From positions 8,035 to 72,034 of the forward strand of contig JAULYZ010000095.1 in assembly GCA_032117595.1 (NCBI GenBank): DNA of 64,000 bases. The letters are read 5' to 3'. The notes under the pieces are model-generated. The model was not told the origin of the DNA. It worked only from the letters and a program-made list of their open reading frames with translations, and did not search any database. Position 1 is the stretch's first letter, and each line of letters begins with the position of its first letter. This DNA is from WLJO01 sp032117595 (GTDB lineage Bacteria; Actinomycetota; Acidimicrobiia; Acidimicrobiales; Ilumatobacteraceae). This document shows positions 51,738 to 61,417 of the stretch, piece by piece. Made by a program: the position numbers and the translations under genes.

Positions 51738-52955
51738 TCAGGGCTCGTGGAGGAAGTCGCGAAGGCGACGGCTCCCTTGGCTCATGCGGAGCCGGTTGAG
51801 TGTCTTGGCCTCGATCTGGCGGACGCGTTCGCGGGTGACCCCGAAGGCGCGGCCCACTTCGTCGAGTGTGCACGGCTCGCCGCCGTTGTCGAGCCCGAAG
51901 CGCATCACCACGATCTCCTGTTCGCGCTCGGGGAGCTCGGCAAGCACCTCGCGCACTGCGATCCGCAGGTCCTCCAACTCGGCAGCGTGGTCGGGTTCCG
52001 CTGCACCCTCATCGGCGATCACGTCAGCGAGCCGCGAGTCCTCCTCCTCGTTCAGCGGGGCGTCGAGCGAACGCGGGTCCTGCGCGATCCGGAGGATCTC
52101 CGAGACCCGGTCCACGGGCATCGCACAATGCTCGGAGAGCTCGGCAAGACTGGGCTCGCGCTCGAGTTCCTGCTGCAGCTGTCGTTGCACCTTCAGCACA
52201 CGGTTCATCGTCTCCACCATGTGAACCGGGATGCGGATGGTGCGCGACTGATCCGCGATCGCACGGGTGATGGCCTGACGGATCCACCAAGTGGCATAGG
52301 TGGAGAACTTGAAACCCTTGGTGTGGTCGAACTTCTCGACGGCCCGCATGAGCCCGAGATTCCCCTCCTGCACCAGGTCCAGCAGCGGCATCTCACGGCC
52401 TTGGTACCGCTTTGCGATCGACACCACGAGGCGGAGGTTTGCCCGGATGAGTTCGTCCTTGGCGCGCTCGCCCTCGCGGACCCGACGCTCGAGCCGGCGG
52501 CGCTCGACACCCGACACCGCCGGGCCGTCACCGAGCAGGAGCCCTGCGGCCTCCTCTCCGTCGAGAATCGCCTGGGCGAGACGGCGTTCGTCGGCGGCGG
52601 TGAGCAACCGCACCCGTCCGATCTCCCTGAGGTACTGGCGCACGAGATCGGACGGCAACGCGCCGTCGGAGTACGTGTCCGGCGATGCCGACCGCTCGCG
52701 CCGGCGGGCGCGGACTTCTTCCTCGTGGTCGGCGTCGACGGTCTCGTCGACCGCAATGCCCCGTGCGATGAGCTCCTGATGCACCGCGGTGAGCAGGTCA
52801 GCCGAGAGTTCGACGTGACGAAGCACATGCGTCACGGAGTCTGCATGCACCACACCATTCGACGACCCGTGCGCGAGCAACGCGTTCCACTCGCCGGCAT
52901 CCACCCCGGTGATTGGCGAGGTACCGGTGCCAACACCGTCTGATGTGTCGTTCAC
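51738..52955 (-). CDS. rpoD: Principal RNA polymerase sigma factor
   Basis: 405 residues with a complete set of domains. Region 1.1-like sequence (residues ~28-70, ALLAHGSSNGVVHADSVTHV and following) is followed by an acidic/Arg stretch. Region 1.2 is DLVRQYLREIGRVRLLT. Region 2 is NLRLVVSIAKRYQGREMPLL with FSTYATWWIRQAITRAIADQ, region 3 RIPVHMVETMNRVLKVQRQL, and region 4.2 TLDEVGRAFGVTRERVRQIE. Region 1.1 and the dnaG neighbour mark it as the housekeeping factor. Its ATG overlaps the dnaG stop (ATGA), so the pair is a compact macromolecular-synthesis unit without rpsU. Confidence 0.95.
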   Translation of the reverse strand: MNDTSDGVGTGTSPITGVDAGEWNALLAHGSSNGVVHADSVTHVLRHVELSADLLTAVHQELIARGIAVDETVDADHEEEVRARRRERSASPDTYSDGALPSDLVRQYLREIGRVRLLTAADERRLAQAILDGEEAAGLLLGDGPAVSGVERRRLERRVREGERAKDELIRANLRLVVSIAKRYQGREMPLLDLVQEGNLGLMRAVEKFDHTKGFKFSTYATWWIRQAITRAIADQSRTIRIPVHMVETMNRVLKVQRQLQQELEREPSLAELSEHCAMPVDRVSEILRIAQDPRSLDAPLNEEEDSRLADVIADEGAAEPDHAAELEDLRIAVREVLAELPEREQEIVVMRFGLDNGGEPCTLDEVGRAFGVTRERVRQIEAKTLNRLRMSQGSRRLRDFLHEP

Positions 52956-54718
52956 CCGTCCTCCCCCCCGGACGATTCGGCGCTGACACGTTGGTCGAGC
53001 CAGATGAGCAACTGATCGGCGACGGCTGCCTCGGCGCCCGGAAGCGTCAACTCCTCGACGAGACGACGGATCTCCACATCCTCCCGGATCTCGTCGGGGT
53101 CCTGGAGATGAACACGTCGCCCGAGCTCACGTCGCACTGCAGCACCCACGAGGAGGCGGGCCTCGGCATCGACATCGATCTCGTCGACATCCACGACGGC
53201 GGCACGCTCGAGGAGATCGCGGGCCTCCGGGTCGCAGGCGGCGAGTGCCTGTTCGAGATGGCCACCCGAGGCAGCGAGCGCACGGAATGCACGGAGCGCT
53301 GCGTCCTCGGCGAACAGGGCGTCGACCAGCCAGGGTGCAATCTCGTCCCAGCGCTGGACGAGCAGCGCGATCGCCACGAACTCACGGGTGTCGGCGGGCC
53401 GTCGACGCTCTGCAGGCACCGCCACGAGGAACGGCCGGCCGCCACCACGCTTTGCCGCTGCAACCAGATCGTTCACGGGGAGCGACAGTCGGGCCGCAAC
53501 CTCGCCGGCATACAGGCCGCGCACCGTGACGTTCGGATGCTCGTTGATGAGTGCCATCGCAGCCTCGGCAAGACGCGCCCGTTGCTCGGGCGAATTGGCG
53601 GGACGGCTACCGAGCACGCGCTGCAGCCGGAACCGAAGGAATGGCTCGGCACGATCGACAGCGAGGCCGAGCGCAGTGGGATCGCTACCGGCAAGGTCGG
53701 CGGGATCCTTCCCGGCAGGGAAGTGCGCCACTGCGACCTCCACCTGGTATTTCTCCTCCCACTCGTAGAACTTCTCGGCAGCCCCCTGTCCCGCTGCATC
53801 GGCGTCGAAGGCGAGCACAACGCGACTCGCATAGCGCTTGAGGAGGCGTACGTGCTCCTCGGTGAAGGCGGTGCCGCATGTGGCCACGGCCCGCGGCACA
53901 CCCGCCCGGTGGAAGCCGATGACGTCGGTGTATCCCTCGCAGACGATGATCTGGTTGCTGTTCACCGCATCGGCCTTGGCCCAGTTGAGGCCGTAGAGCA
54001 CCTTCGACTTCGAGTACAGCGGCGTCTCGGACGAGTTCTTGTACTTGGCGGGGTCGGTCGAGCCGGGGAGCACCCGGCCGCCGAGAGCAACTGGTTCCCC
54101 CTCGGGGGTGAAGATCGGGAAGAGCACGCGCGCACGGAAGGCGTCCTGGAGGTTGTTCCGGCGGTTGGTGAACGCGAGGCCGAGCGTCGTGAGCACCTCT
54201 GCAGGGACGCCGACACTGCGAACGAGTTGGTCCCAGTCGTCGGGCGCCCAGCCGATCCGGAACTGACGGGCGACATCCCCCGACAGCCCACGACTCCGCA
54301 GGTACTCGCGAGCGGGTCGAGCATCGGGGGCGGCGAGGAGGCGTTGGTGGTACCACTCGACCACCTCCTGCATCGCCTCGACGAGTTGTTTGCGTCGACC
54401 ACGTTCACGAGCCTCGCCACCGCTGGTGTACGTGAGCTGGATGCCGGCCTTGGCCGCAAGTCGCTCTACCGCAGTGACGAAGTCGACGTGCTCGATGTCC
54501 TGGATGAAGCGGAATGCATCACCCGAGGCGCCGCAGCCGAAGCAGCGATAGCGCTGGGTCTGCTCGCGAACGTTGAACGAGCCGGACTTCTCGACGTGGA
54601 ACGGGCAGAGACCAACCCAGTTGCGGCCGACCCGGCGGAGCGCAACGAACGGCTGAATGACGTCGACGATCGACGAGGCCGTTCGGACCTTCTCGATGTC
54701 GTCGTCGGCGATCGCCAT
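52952..54718 (-). CDS. dnaG: DNA primase
   Basis: Makes RNA primers for replication. 588 residues: an N-terminal zinc domain with Cys-His-Cys-Cys ligands (CPFHVEKSG, then YRCFGCGASGDAF, residues ~38-65), the RNA polymerase core with a TOPRIM fold (IIVCEGYTDVIGFHRAG and the VLAFDADAAGQGAAE acidic pair), and a C-terminal helicase-interacting domain. The start at ATG 54718 has a short lead into IEKVRTASSIVDVIQPF, as in other primases. It is the first gene of the overlapping dnaG-rpoD pair. Confidence 0.96.
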   Translation of the reverse strand: MAIADDDIEKVRTASSIVDVIQPFVALRRVGRNWVGLCPFHVEKSGSFNVREQTQRYRCFGCGASGDAFRFIQDIEHVDFVTAVERLAAKAGIQLTYTSGGEARERGRRKQLVEAMQEVVEWYHQRLLAAPDARPAREYLRSRGLSGDVARQFRIGWAPDDWDQLVRSVGVPAEVLTTLGLAFTNRRNNLQDAFRARVLFPIFTPEGEPVALGGRVLPGSTDPAKYKNSSETPLYSKSKVLYGLNWAKADAVNSNQIIVCEGYTDVIGFHRAGVPRAVATCGTAFTEEHVRLLKRYASRVVLAFDADAAGQGAAEKFYEWEEKYQVEVAVAHFPAGKDPADLAGSDPTALGLAVDRAEPFLRFRLQRVLGSRPANSPEQRARLAEAAMALINEHPNVTVRGLYAGEVAARLSLPVNDLVAAAKRGGGRPFLVAVPAERRRPADTREFVAIALLVQRWDEIAPWLVDALFAEDAALRAFRALAASGGHLEQALAACDPEARDLLERAAVVDVDEIDVDAEARLLVGAAVRRELGRRVHLQDPDEIREDVEIRRLVEELTLPGAEAAVADQLLIWLDQRVSAESSGGEDG

Positions 54719-54762
54719 GGATCGAGGTTACCCACAGCGGCGTGACCGGTTTCCAGCGGGCG

Positions 54763-55824
54763 TCAACTCTCCTCGGGAGGCAGGTCGATGTCTGCTTCCC
54801 CGATGCCGATCGCAGCGTCGACGGTGTCTGTCGCCCCGGGATTCCGGGTTCGCTGCATGGAGAAAAGTACCGACATCACGAGCACCATCACGATGACGAC
54901 CAACGAGATCCAGGTGTCGATATGGACCCATCTGCTGATGACCATCTTCACGCCGACGAACCCGAGGATGATCGCGAGACCCTGCTGGAGATAGCTGAAC
55001 CGGGCGTGCATGTCAGCGAGCAGGAAGTACATCGAACGCAATCCGAGGATGGCGAATGCGTTGGAGGCAAACACGATGAACTGCTCCCGCGACACTGCGA
55101 GCACTGCCGGAACCGAGTCCACGGCGAAGATCACGTCGGTCCCCTCGACGAGGAGGAGCACGGCGAAGAGCGGCGTTGCGAACCGCTTTCCGTTCACCCT
55201 CGTGAACAGGCGCTGCCCGTCGTAGGCAGGCGAGACCGGGAGCACCCGACGGATGACCCGGAGGAAGCGACTCTTCTGCGGGTCGAACTCGTCCTCGTCG
55301 TCACCGGAGATGGCGAGTCGCAGGGCGGTGAACAGCAAGAACCCGCCGAAGACGAACAGGATCCACTCGAAGCGATCGAGGAGAGCAACCCCGGCGAAGA
55401 TGAAGACCGCCCGCAGCACGAGTGCTCCGAACACCCCCCAGAAGAGCACCCGGTGCTGGTACATCACCGGCACCGAGAAACTGGTGAAGATGAGGGCCCA
55501 CACGAAGACGTTGTCGATCGAGAGACTCTTCTCGATCAGATAACCGCTGACGTATTCGCTCCCGGCATCGCCCCCGAACGCGATCACGAGCACCGCCGTG
55601 AAGGCGAGACCAATGGCCGTCCACGCAATCCACTCGACAGCAGCCCGCTTCAGCGGCAGGACCTTCGGCTCGGGATGGAGCAGAAACAGGTCGATCAGCA
55701 GCAGGACCGCCACGAAGCCGACAAGGGCCGCCCATGCCCAAGCGGGTACATCGAACTCGGCGAACTCCGAAGCGGAATCACCCGCACTCGACAACAGCAG
55801 CCCTGCCCGTACCGGCAGGAGCAC
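54763..55824 (-). CDS. TerC-family integral membrane protein
   Basis: 353 residues with about eight or nine helices. The TerC signatures are clear: YLIEKSLSIDNVFVWALIF near residue 95 and EGTDVIFAVDSVPAVLAVS near 215, each with the acidic pairs thought to bind metal. FASNAFAILGLRSMYFLL follows. TerC proteins supply manganese or other metals to the exterior or to exported proteins and give tellurite resistance in some bacteria. No yybP-ykoY manganese riboswitch is upstream, since the AIM24 gene ends three bases before it; the two are probably one transcript. Confidence 0.92.
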   Translation of the reverse strand: MLLPVRAGLLLSSAGDSASEFAEFDVPAWAWAALVGFVAVLLLIDLFLLHPEPKVLPLKRAAVEWIAWTAIGLAFTAVLVIAFGGDAGSEYVSGYLIEKSLSIDNVFVWALIFTSFSVPVMYQHRVLFWGVFGALVLRAVFIFAGVALLDRFEWILFVFGGFLLFTALRLAISGDDEDEFDPQKSRFLRVIRRVLPVSPAYDGQRLFTRVNGKRFATPLFAVLLLVEGTDVIFAVDSVPAVLAVSREQFIVFASNAFAILGLRSMYFLLADMHARFSYLQQGLAIILGFVGVKMVISRWVHIDTWISLVVIVMVLVMSVLFSMQRTRNPGATDTVDAAIGIGEADIDLPPEES

Positions 55825-55827
55825 GAA

Positions 55828-56559
55828 TCAGTCCCTGCCCAGCAGGCCACCGAAAGCGCCACCGATACCGGTGGCACCCGAGTTCCCGGTTCCGAGGGCC
55901 GCCTGCACCCAACCGAGCAGTTCGTTCGGGTTGCGGGTCTGGCTCCAGACCTTGCCGGGTCCGGTGAAGTCGAACACGAGACCCTCGCCGCTCTTGAAGG
56001 TCTGGACGATGCCGCCGCTGGCCTGCCGGAGGCCCATGGTGATCGACGACTCGTAGGCAACCATGTGACCGGTGTCGAGGGTGATGCTCTGGCCCGCCTG
56101 CAGCTCCCACACCTCGAGCGCGCCGTAGCAGGCGAAGACAACGGGGCCCGAGCCCTCGGCCCGGACGATGAACGCACCTTCGCTGCCGAACATGTTGCGG
56201 AAGCCGCCCCACTTGGCGTCGATGGTGACGCTGTTCGCGTTCGCGAGCCACGAACCCTTCTGGATGAAGAGGGGCATGCTCGACTGCAGGTCGTACGACA
56301 CGATGTCGCCGGGGAGGCGGGCCGCCACGTCCACGAAACCGCCCTGAGCAGGAGCCGTGTAGGTGCTCACGAAGAAACTTTCCCCGCCGAGCGCAGCGCG
56401 CTTGAGGGACTTGAGTACGCCTCCCTCTGCCTTCGAGCGCAGGGTGACCCCGCTCGACATGGCCATCATCGCCCCCGACTCGACCTTCACTTCCTCGTTG
56501 CCAGCGAGCGTGATCCGGGCCACGCCGTACGCCGGGCCCTGACGGGTCTGAACCTGCAT
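55828..56559 (-). CDS. AIM24 family protein
   Basis: 243 residues from ATG 56559 (MQVQTRQGPAYGVARITLAG), with AAGGAGA five bases before it; an upstream ATG is not needed. The fold is a repeated beta-prism type as in AIM24/TIGR00266 proteins: VKVESGAMMAMSSGVTLRSK, SGPVVFACYGALEVWELQAG and GEGLVFDFTGPGKVWSQTR are typical blocks. The C-terminal ~25 residues are Gly-rich (GNSGATGIGGAFGGLLG), a common low-complexity tail in this family. Function is unknown in bacteria; mitochondrial AIM24 affects respiratory complexes. Followed by terC. Confidence 0.9.
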   Translation of the reverse strand: MQVQTRQGPAYGVARITLAGNEEVKVESGAMMAMSSGVTLRSKAEGGVLKSLKRAALGGESFFVSTYTAPAQGGFVDVAARLPGDIVSYDLQSSMPLFIQKGSWLANANSVTIDAKWGGFRNMFGSEGAFIVRAEGSGPVVFACYGALEVWELQAGQSITLDTGHMVAYESSITMGLRQASGGIVQTFKSGEGLVFDFTGPGKVWSQTRNPNELLGWVQAALGTGNSGATGIGGAFGGLLGRD

Positions 56560-56666
56560 GTTGGTCTCCTTGTCCTGCGATGACGCGTCGGGTCGACCCA
56601 CCTGTCGGCCCGAGTACTCGAACGGGATGTACTGCTATCACATCCGGAACGTCAGATACCGGACGC

Positions 56667-59318
56667 TTACTTGGTGTCTGCAGCCCCGCCGCCGATGACC
56701 GCCTGGGCAGCCGCCAACCGGGCAATGGGAACCCGGAAGGGTGAGCAGCTCACGTAGTCGAGACCGGCCGAGTAGAACAGGGCGATCGACTCTGGGTCGC
56801 CGCCGTGCTCGCCGCAGACGCCGAGCTTGAGACCCTTCTTGGCCTTGCGGCCGCGCTGTGCAGCGATGCGCACCAGCTCGCCGACACCGGAGGCGTCGAT
56901 CGTCTCGAAGGGGTTCCGCTTGAGGAGGCCCTGTTCGAGATAGGCCGGCATCATCCGACTCTCGACATCGTCACGGCTGAAGCCGAAGGTCATCTGCGTG
57001 AGGTCATTGGTGCCGAAGCTGAAGAAGTCGGCTTCCTCGGCGATCTCGTCGGCGCGCAGGGCGGCCCGCGGGGTCTCGATCATCGTGCCGATCGTGACGT
57101 CCGGCGGCTTGCGGATGCCCTTGATCGCCACCGCAATGCCCTCCTCCACCCACGAGCGAGCGAGCGCAAGCTCCTCGCGCGTGACGGTGAGCGGGATCAT
57201 CACCTCGACGATGGGGTTCTTGCCGGCCTTGCGGAGCTCGATCGCTGCATCGAGCAGCGCTCGTACCTGCATCGCGTAGAGACCCGGCTTGACCACACCC
57301 AGGCGAACACCGCGGGTACCGAGCATCGGGTTGAACTCCGACCAACTCTCTGCGGCCTTGAGGAGACGCTCCTCCTCGTGGGTCAGGCCCACCGTGGCCT
57401 TCTTCACCTCGAGTTCGTCCACTCGGGGCAGGAACTCGTGCAGCGGCGGGTCGAGGAGGCGCACCGTCACCGGCAGGCCATCCATCTCCTCGAGGATCTC
57501 GCGGAAGTCGATGGTCTGCACCCGGTGCAACTCGGCGAGCGCAGCCGTTTCCTCGGCTGGGGTGTCGGCGAGGATCATCCGACGGACCACCGGCAGACGA
57601 TCGGGGGCGAGGAACATGTGCTCGGTGCGGCACAGCCCGATCCCCTCCGCGCCCAGACGACGCGCCTCGAGCGCGTCCTTGCCCGTGTCGGCGTTCGCCC
57701 GGACCTTCAACTTGCCGGCGCGAACCGTGTCGGCCCAGCCGAGGATGGTCTCGAACTCGGCGGGTGGCTTCGCCGATGCGAGCTTCATCTCGCCGAGCAT
57801 GACCTCACCGCTGGCACCGTCGATGGTGATGACATCGCCCTCTTTCACCACGACTCCACCGACCGCGAACTGCTTGCCCTCGATCTTCACGGACTCGGCG
57901 CCAACCACCGCAGGCGTGCCCCATCCGCGGGCCACGACCGCAGCATGGCTGACGAGTCCGCCGCGGGCGGTGAGGATGCCCTGGGCAACCATCATCCCGT
58001 GGACGTCCTCGGGGCTCGTCTCGTTGCGCACGAGCAGCACCTTCTCGCCACGCTCGTCGGCATCGACGGCGTCGTCGGCGGTGAAGTAGACCCGGCCCAC
58101 GGCGGCACCCGGCGACGCGCCGAGGCCCTTGCAGAGCACCACGCCCTTGCCGTCGAGCTGCGGGTGGAGCACTTGGTCGAGGTGCTCGGCGGTGACCCGC
58201 ATGAGCGCCTCGCGCTTGGTGATCTTCCACTTCTTGGAACCCTGGCCCTTGCTGGCCATGTCGACTGCCATCCGGAGCGCAGCGGCACCGGTGCGCTTGC
58301 CGACTCGGGTCTGGAGCATCCAGAGCTTGCCCTGTTCGATGGTGAACTCGGTGTCGCACATGTCCTTGTAGTGCGCCTCGAGCCGGTCGAAGATGTTGAG
58401 CAACTCGGTATGGATCGCCGGGAAGTGGCTACCGAGGGTGTCGAGGTCCTCGGTGTTGCGGATTCCCGCAACCACATCCTCGCCCTGGGCGTTGATGAGG
58501 AAGTCGCCGTAGGGCTTGTTCTCGCCCGTTGCGGCGTTGCGTGTGAAGCCCACGCCGGTGCCGGAGTTCTCGTCGCGGTTGCCGAACACCATGACCTGCA
58601 CGTTCACGGCGGTGCCGAGCTCGTGGCTGATCTTCTCGCGGTTGCGGTATGCAATGGCGCGCGGGCCGTTCCACGAACGGAAGACGGCCTCCACTGCGCC
58701 GCGCAACTGCTTGGTCGGATCCTGCGGGAACGGCTTTCCGGTCTCGCCCTTCACCACACCCTTGTAGAGCTCACACAGTTCCTTCAGCTCCGCTGCCGGA
58801 ATGTCTGCATCGGTCTTGGAGTTCGTACGGCGCTTGGCATCCTCGAGCGGGTGCTCGAAGCGCTCAGCCGCGATACCGAGCACGATGCGCCCGTACATCG
58901 AGATGAAGCGACGGTACGAGTCGTAGGCGAAGCGCTCGTCCTTGGTGACCTTGGCCAGACCCTTGACGCTCTTGTCGTTGAGGCCGAGGTTGAGGACCGT
59001 GTCCATCATCCCGGGCATCGAGAACTTCGCTCCCGATCGCACGCTCACGAGCAGCGGGTCCGACGGGTCGCCGAGCTTGCGCTTCATACGCCGCTCGAGG
59101 GCCTTGACCTGAACCGCAATCTCCTGGTCGAGGCCCTTGGGCCAGCCACCGTGCATGTAGGCGCGGCAGGCGTCGGTGGAGATGGTGAACCCCGGGGGGA
59201 CCGGCAGCTTGAGCACGCTGGTCATCTCGGCGAGGTTTGCCCCCTTGCCACCCAGCAGATCCTTCATCTGCATCGGGGCACGGCGGTGTTTGTGATCGAA
59301 CGGAAAGACGTAAGGCAC
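56667..59318 (-). CDS. ppdK: Pyruvate, phosphate dikinase
   Basis: Interconverts pyruvate + ATP + phosphate and PEP + AMP + diphosphate, linking glycolysis and gluconeogenesis. From GTG 59318 (VPYVFPFDHKHRRA) the product is 883 residues, the normal size. An N-terminal ATP-grasp domain starts at KDLLGGKGANLAEM. The central phospho-His domain has His458 in GGLVSHAAVVARG, where the usual Thr before Ser-His is Val, so control by a PDRP-type regulatory Thr is unlikely. The C-terminal PEP barrel has the conserved Cys835 in VCGEHGGDP. The long frame upstream of 59318 is antisense to the protease gene. The 107-bp gap after it holds nothing I can assign. Confidence 0.95.
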   Translation of the reverse strand: MPYVFPFDHKHRRAPMQMKDLLGGKGANLAEMTSVLKLPVPPGFTISTDACRAYMHGGWPKGLDQEIAVQVKALERRMKRKLGDPSDPLLVSVRSGAKFSMPGMMDTVLNLGLNDKSVKGLAKVTKDERFAYDSYRRFISMYGRIVLGIAAERFEHPLEDAKRRTNSKTDADIPAAELKELCELYKGVVKGETGKPFPQDPTKQLRGAVEAVFRSWNGPRAIAYRNREKISHELGTAVNVQVMVFGNRDENSGTGVGFTRNAATGENKPYGDFLINAQGEDVVAGIRNTEDLDTLGSHFPAIHTELLNIFDRLEAHYKDMCDTEFTIEQGKLWMLQTRVGKRTGAAALRMAVDMASKGQGSKKWKITKREALMRVTAEHLDQVLHPQLDGKGVVLCKGLGASPGAAVGRVYFTADDAVDADERGEKVLLVRNETSPEDVHGMMVAQGILTARGGLVSHAAVVARGWGTPAVVGAESVKIEGKQFAVGGVVVKEGDVITIDGASGEVMLGEMKLASAKPPAEFETILGWADTVRAGKLKVRANADTGKDALEARRLGAEGIGLCRTEHMFLAPDRLPVVRRMILADTPAEETAALAELHRVQTIDFREILEEMDGLPVTVRLLDPPLHEFLPRVDELEVKKATVGLTHEEERLLKAAESWSEFNPMLGTRGVRLGVVKPGLYAMQVRALLDAAIELRKAGKNPIVEVMIPLTVTREELALARSWVEEGIAVAIKGIRKPPDVTIGTMIETPRAALRADEIAEEADFFSFGTNDLTQMTFGFSRDDVESRMMPAYLEQGLLKRNPFETIDASGVGELVRIAAQRGRKAKKGLKLGVCGEHGGDPESIALFYSAGLDYVSCSPFRVPIARLAAAQAVIGGGAADTK

Positions 59319-59363
59319 GGCGTGCGATCCTACCCGGCTGCCTCTCCTCCTTAGGATGGGAGC

Positions 59364-60137
59364 GTGCCGACCTTCCGGATCCTCGGGTTCCCCGTGCGTG
59401 TGCGAGTCGGCTTCCTCGTCTTTCTCGCCGTGGTCATCGTGTGGAATCCGGCGGTCGGGTGGAAATTCGGCCTCGCCGTCACGGTGTTCTCGCTCATACA
59501 TGAACTCGGGCATGCCGTCGCGGCCCGCCGACTCGGCGCCGAACCCGAGATTGCGCTGGATTTCGTCGCCGGCACCACGCGCTACACACCTCCGCGGCCC
59601 ATCACCCCCATCGAGCGGGCCGGTGTTGCGCTCGCCGGACCCCTGATCGAGATCGTGATCGGGCTCGTGGTCCTCGCTGCCATGCGGGTGAATCCCCTCG
59701 ACGTGCCGGCCGTCTTCGACCGCACCGAAGCCGGCGTTGTCTGGATTGCGGGGCCGATCTTCGGTCTGCTCAACCTGCTGCCGATCTACCCGCTCGACGG
59801 GGGGCACGTCCTGTCGGGGGCGCTCGAGGCGATTTCGCCACGCTGGGGTCGACCTTTGGCCGAGTTCCTCAGCACCGGATTCACGATCGCCTTCGGCATC
59901 GTGGCCCTCGCCGTGGGGTCGATCCGCTGGCTCGCGCCCTTCGCCATGCTGCTCGTCGGCCTGCAGGTCTGGCTGCTCTGGGGCCACCTCTTCCGACGCC
60001 GTCGGCGCCGGGTGGTGGACACCCCTGCGTCAGAAACCGAGTCGACCCTGGATCTCTCCGAGCAGCGCATCGAGCGGAACCCGGACCTGATCGGTGGTGT
60101 CGCGGTCCCGGATCGTCACGGCGCCATCGTCGAGTGA
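59364..60137 (+). CDS. Site-2 protease-like membrane metalloprotease, M50
   Basis: 257 residues with about six helices. The intramembrane zinc motif HELGHA begins at His46, and the second ligand Asp145 is in LDGGHVLSG. These fit M50 site-2-type rhomboid-unrelated proteases that cut regulators within the membrane. An Arg-rich stop-transfer patch (FRRRRRR) ends the last helix. The final ~36 residues are read antisense to the end of glyS and carry no clear motif, so they look like an extension formed by loss of a nearer stop. The substrate is unknown. Confidence 0.88.
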   Translation: MPTFRILGFPVRVRVGFLVFLAVVIVWNPAVGWKFGLAVTVFSLIHELGHAVAARRLGAEPEIALDFVAGTTRYTPPRPITPIERAGVALAGPLIEIVIGLVVLAAMRVNPLDVPAVFDRTEAGVVWIAGPIFGLLNLLPIYPLDGGHVLSGALEAISPRWGRPLAEFLSTGFTIAFGIVALAVGSIRWLAPFAMLLVGLQVWLLWGHLFRRRRRRVVDTPASETESTLDLSEQRIERNPDLIGGVAVPDRHGAIVE

Positions 60138-61379
60138 CTCGAAGTCCACGGTGACGCAGAGCGGCGTGCCGATCTCGTCCTGACGGCGGTACCGACGTCC
60201 GATCGACTGCGTGTCGTCGTAGTCCACCATGTAGCGGTCGGCAAGCCACCGGTGTACCTGCTTGGCGAGCGGCGTGAGCGTGTCTTTCTTGGAGAGCGGC
60301 AGCACCGCGACCTTGAACGGCGCGAGGCGCGGGTGGAGCCGCAGGATGGTACGAGCCTCCCCACCGACTTCGTCCTCGTCGTAGGCCGCCAGCAGGAATG
60401 CAGCCATGGTGCGCGTGGCTCCGGCGGCGGGCTCGATCACGTAGGGGACATAGCGCTCGTTGTTCGCCTGATCGAAGTAGTCGAGCTTCTCACCCGAGTG
60501 GGTGGCGTGCTGGGTGAGGTCGTAGTCGGTGCGTTGAGCGATGCCCTCGAGCTCGCCCCATCCCCACGGGAAGAGGAATTCCACGTCGCTCGTGCCGGCG
60601 GAATAGTGCGAGAGCTCGTCGGCATCGTGGGCACGGAGGCGAAGCATCTCCGACGGGATCCCGAGACCCTGGTACCACCCGAGGCGCTCGCTGCACCAGT
60701 ACTCGTACCACGTCGGCCCATCGGCGGGCGGCACGAAGAACTCCAGTTCCATCTGCTCGAACTCACGCGTCCGGAAGATGAAGTTGCCGGGCGTGATCTC
60801 GTTCCGGAAGCTCTTTCCGACCTGCGCGATGCCGAACGGAGGCTTCTTGCGCGAGGTCTGCAGAACATTGGCGAAGTTGACGAACATGCCCTGCGCCGTC
60901 TCGGGACGCAGGTACACCTCGGCGCCTGCCCCCTCCACCGGACCCGCATAGGTCTTGAACATGAGGTTGAACGCACGCGCCTCGGTGAAGGTCCCCGTCG
61001 CACCGCAGCCTGGGCACACGTTCCGGTCCTCGAGGTGGTCCTCGCGGAAGCGCTGCTTGCAGGCCGTGCAGTCCACGAGCGGGTCGGTGAAGTTGGCGAG
61101 GTGACCGCTTGCCTCCCACACTGCGGGCGGCGCAAGGATCGCTGCATCGATCAGCACGACATCGTCGCGTTGCTGCACCATCGAGCGCACCCACGCATCT
61201 TTCACGTTGCGCAGCATCAGCGCCCCGAGCGGGCCATAGTCGTAGGACGAGCGGAAGCCGCCGTAGATCTCCGCCGACGGGTAGACGAAGCCGCGTCGCT
61301 TGCAGAGGTTGACGATCTGGTCGAGGTCCTTGGCGGGCATGGTGGACAAGACTACGTCGGCACCCCGCTGCTCCGACAT
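60030..61379 (-). CDS. glyS: Glycyl-tRNA synthetase, single-chain dimeric type
   Basis: Charges tRNA-Gly. 449 residues of the alpha2 type, as in Actinomycetota, not the two-gene alpha/beta type. The N terminus has LCKRRGFVYPSAEIYGGFRS. Zinc-type Cys pairs (CTACKQRF, CPGCGATG) lie at about 83-110, followed by the class II motifs LRPETAQGMFVNF and RTREFEQMELEFF, and the C-terminal anticodon domain with VAVLPLSKKDTL. ATG 61379 is used; an ATG at 61340 (MPAKDLDQI) is also possible and closer to some homologues. Its last 108 bp overlap the end of the M50 protease gene. Confidence 0.95.
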   Translation of the reverse strand: MSEQRGADVVLSTMPAKDLDQIVNLCKRRGFVYPSAEIYGGFRSSYDYGPLGALMLRNVKDAWVRSMVQQRDDVVLIDAAILAPPAVWEASGHLANFTDPLVDCTACKQRFREDHLEDRNVCPGCGATGTFTEARAFNLMFKTYAGPVEGAGAEVYLRPETAQGMFVNFANVLQTSRKKPPFGIAQVGKSFRNEITPGNFIFRTREFEQMELEFFVPPADGPTWYEYWCSERLGWYQGLGIPSEMLRLRAHDADELSHYSAGTSDVEFLFPWGWGELEGIAQRTDYDLTQHATHSGEKLDYFDQANNERYVPYVIEPAAGATRTMAAFLLAAYDEDEVGGEARTILRLHPRLAPFKVAVLPLSKKDTLTPLAKQVHRWLADRYMVDYDDTQSIGRRYRRQDEIGTPLCVTVDFESLDDGAVTIRDRDTTDQVRVPLDALLGEIQGRLGF

Positions 61380-61417
61380 GACCCCACGTCGCCGACCGGC
61401 TGCCTTACGCTCGATGC

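Noticed and set aside
54742..59354. Two plus-strand open frames of 613 and 849 codons opposite terC, AIM24 and ppdK
   Set aside because: Both are reversed readings of genes with clear family motifs; no signal, domain or ribosome-binding site supports them.
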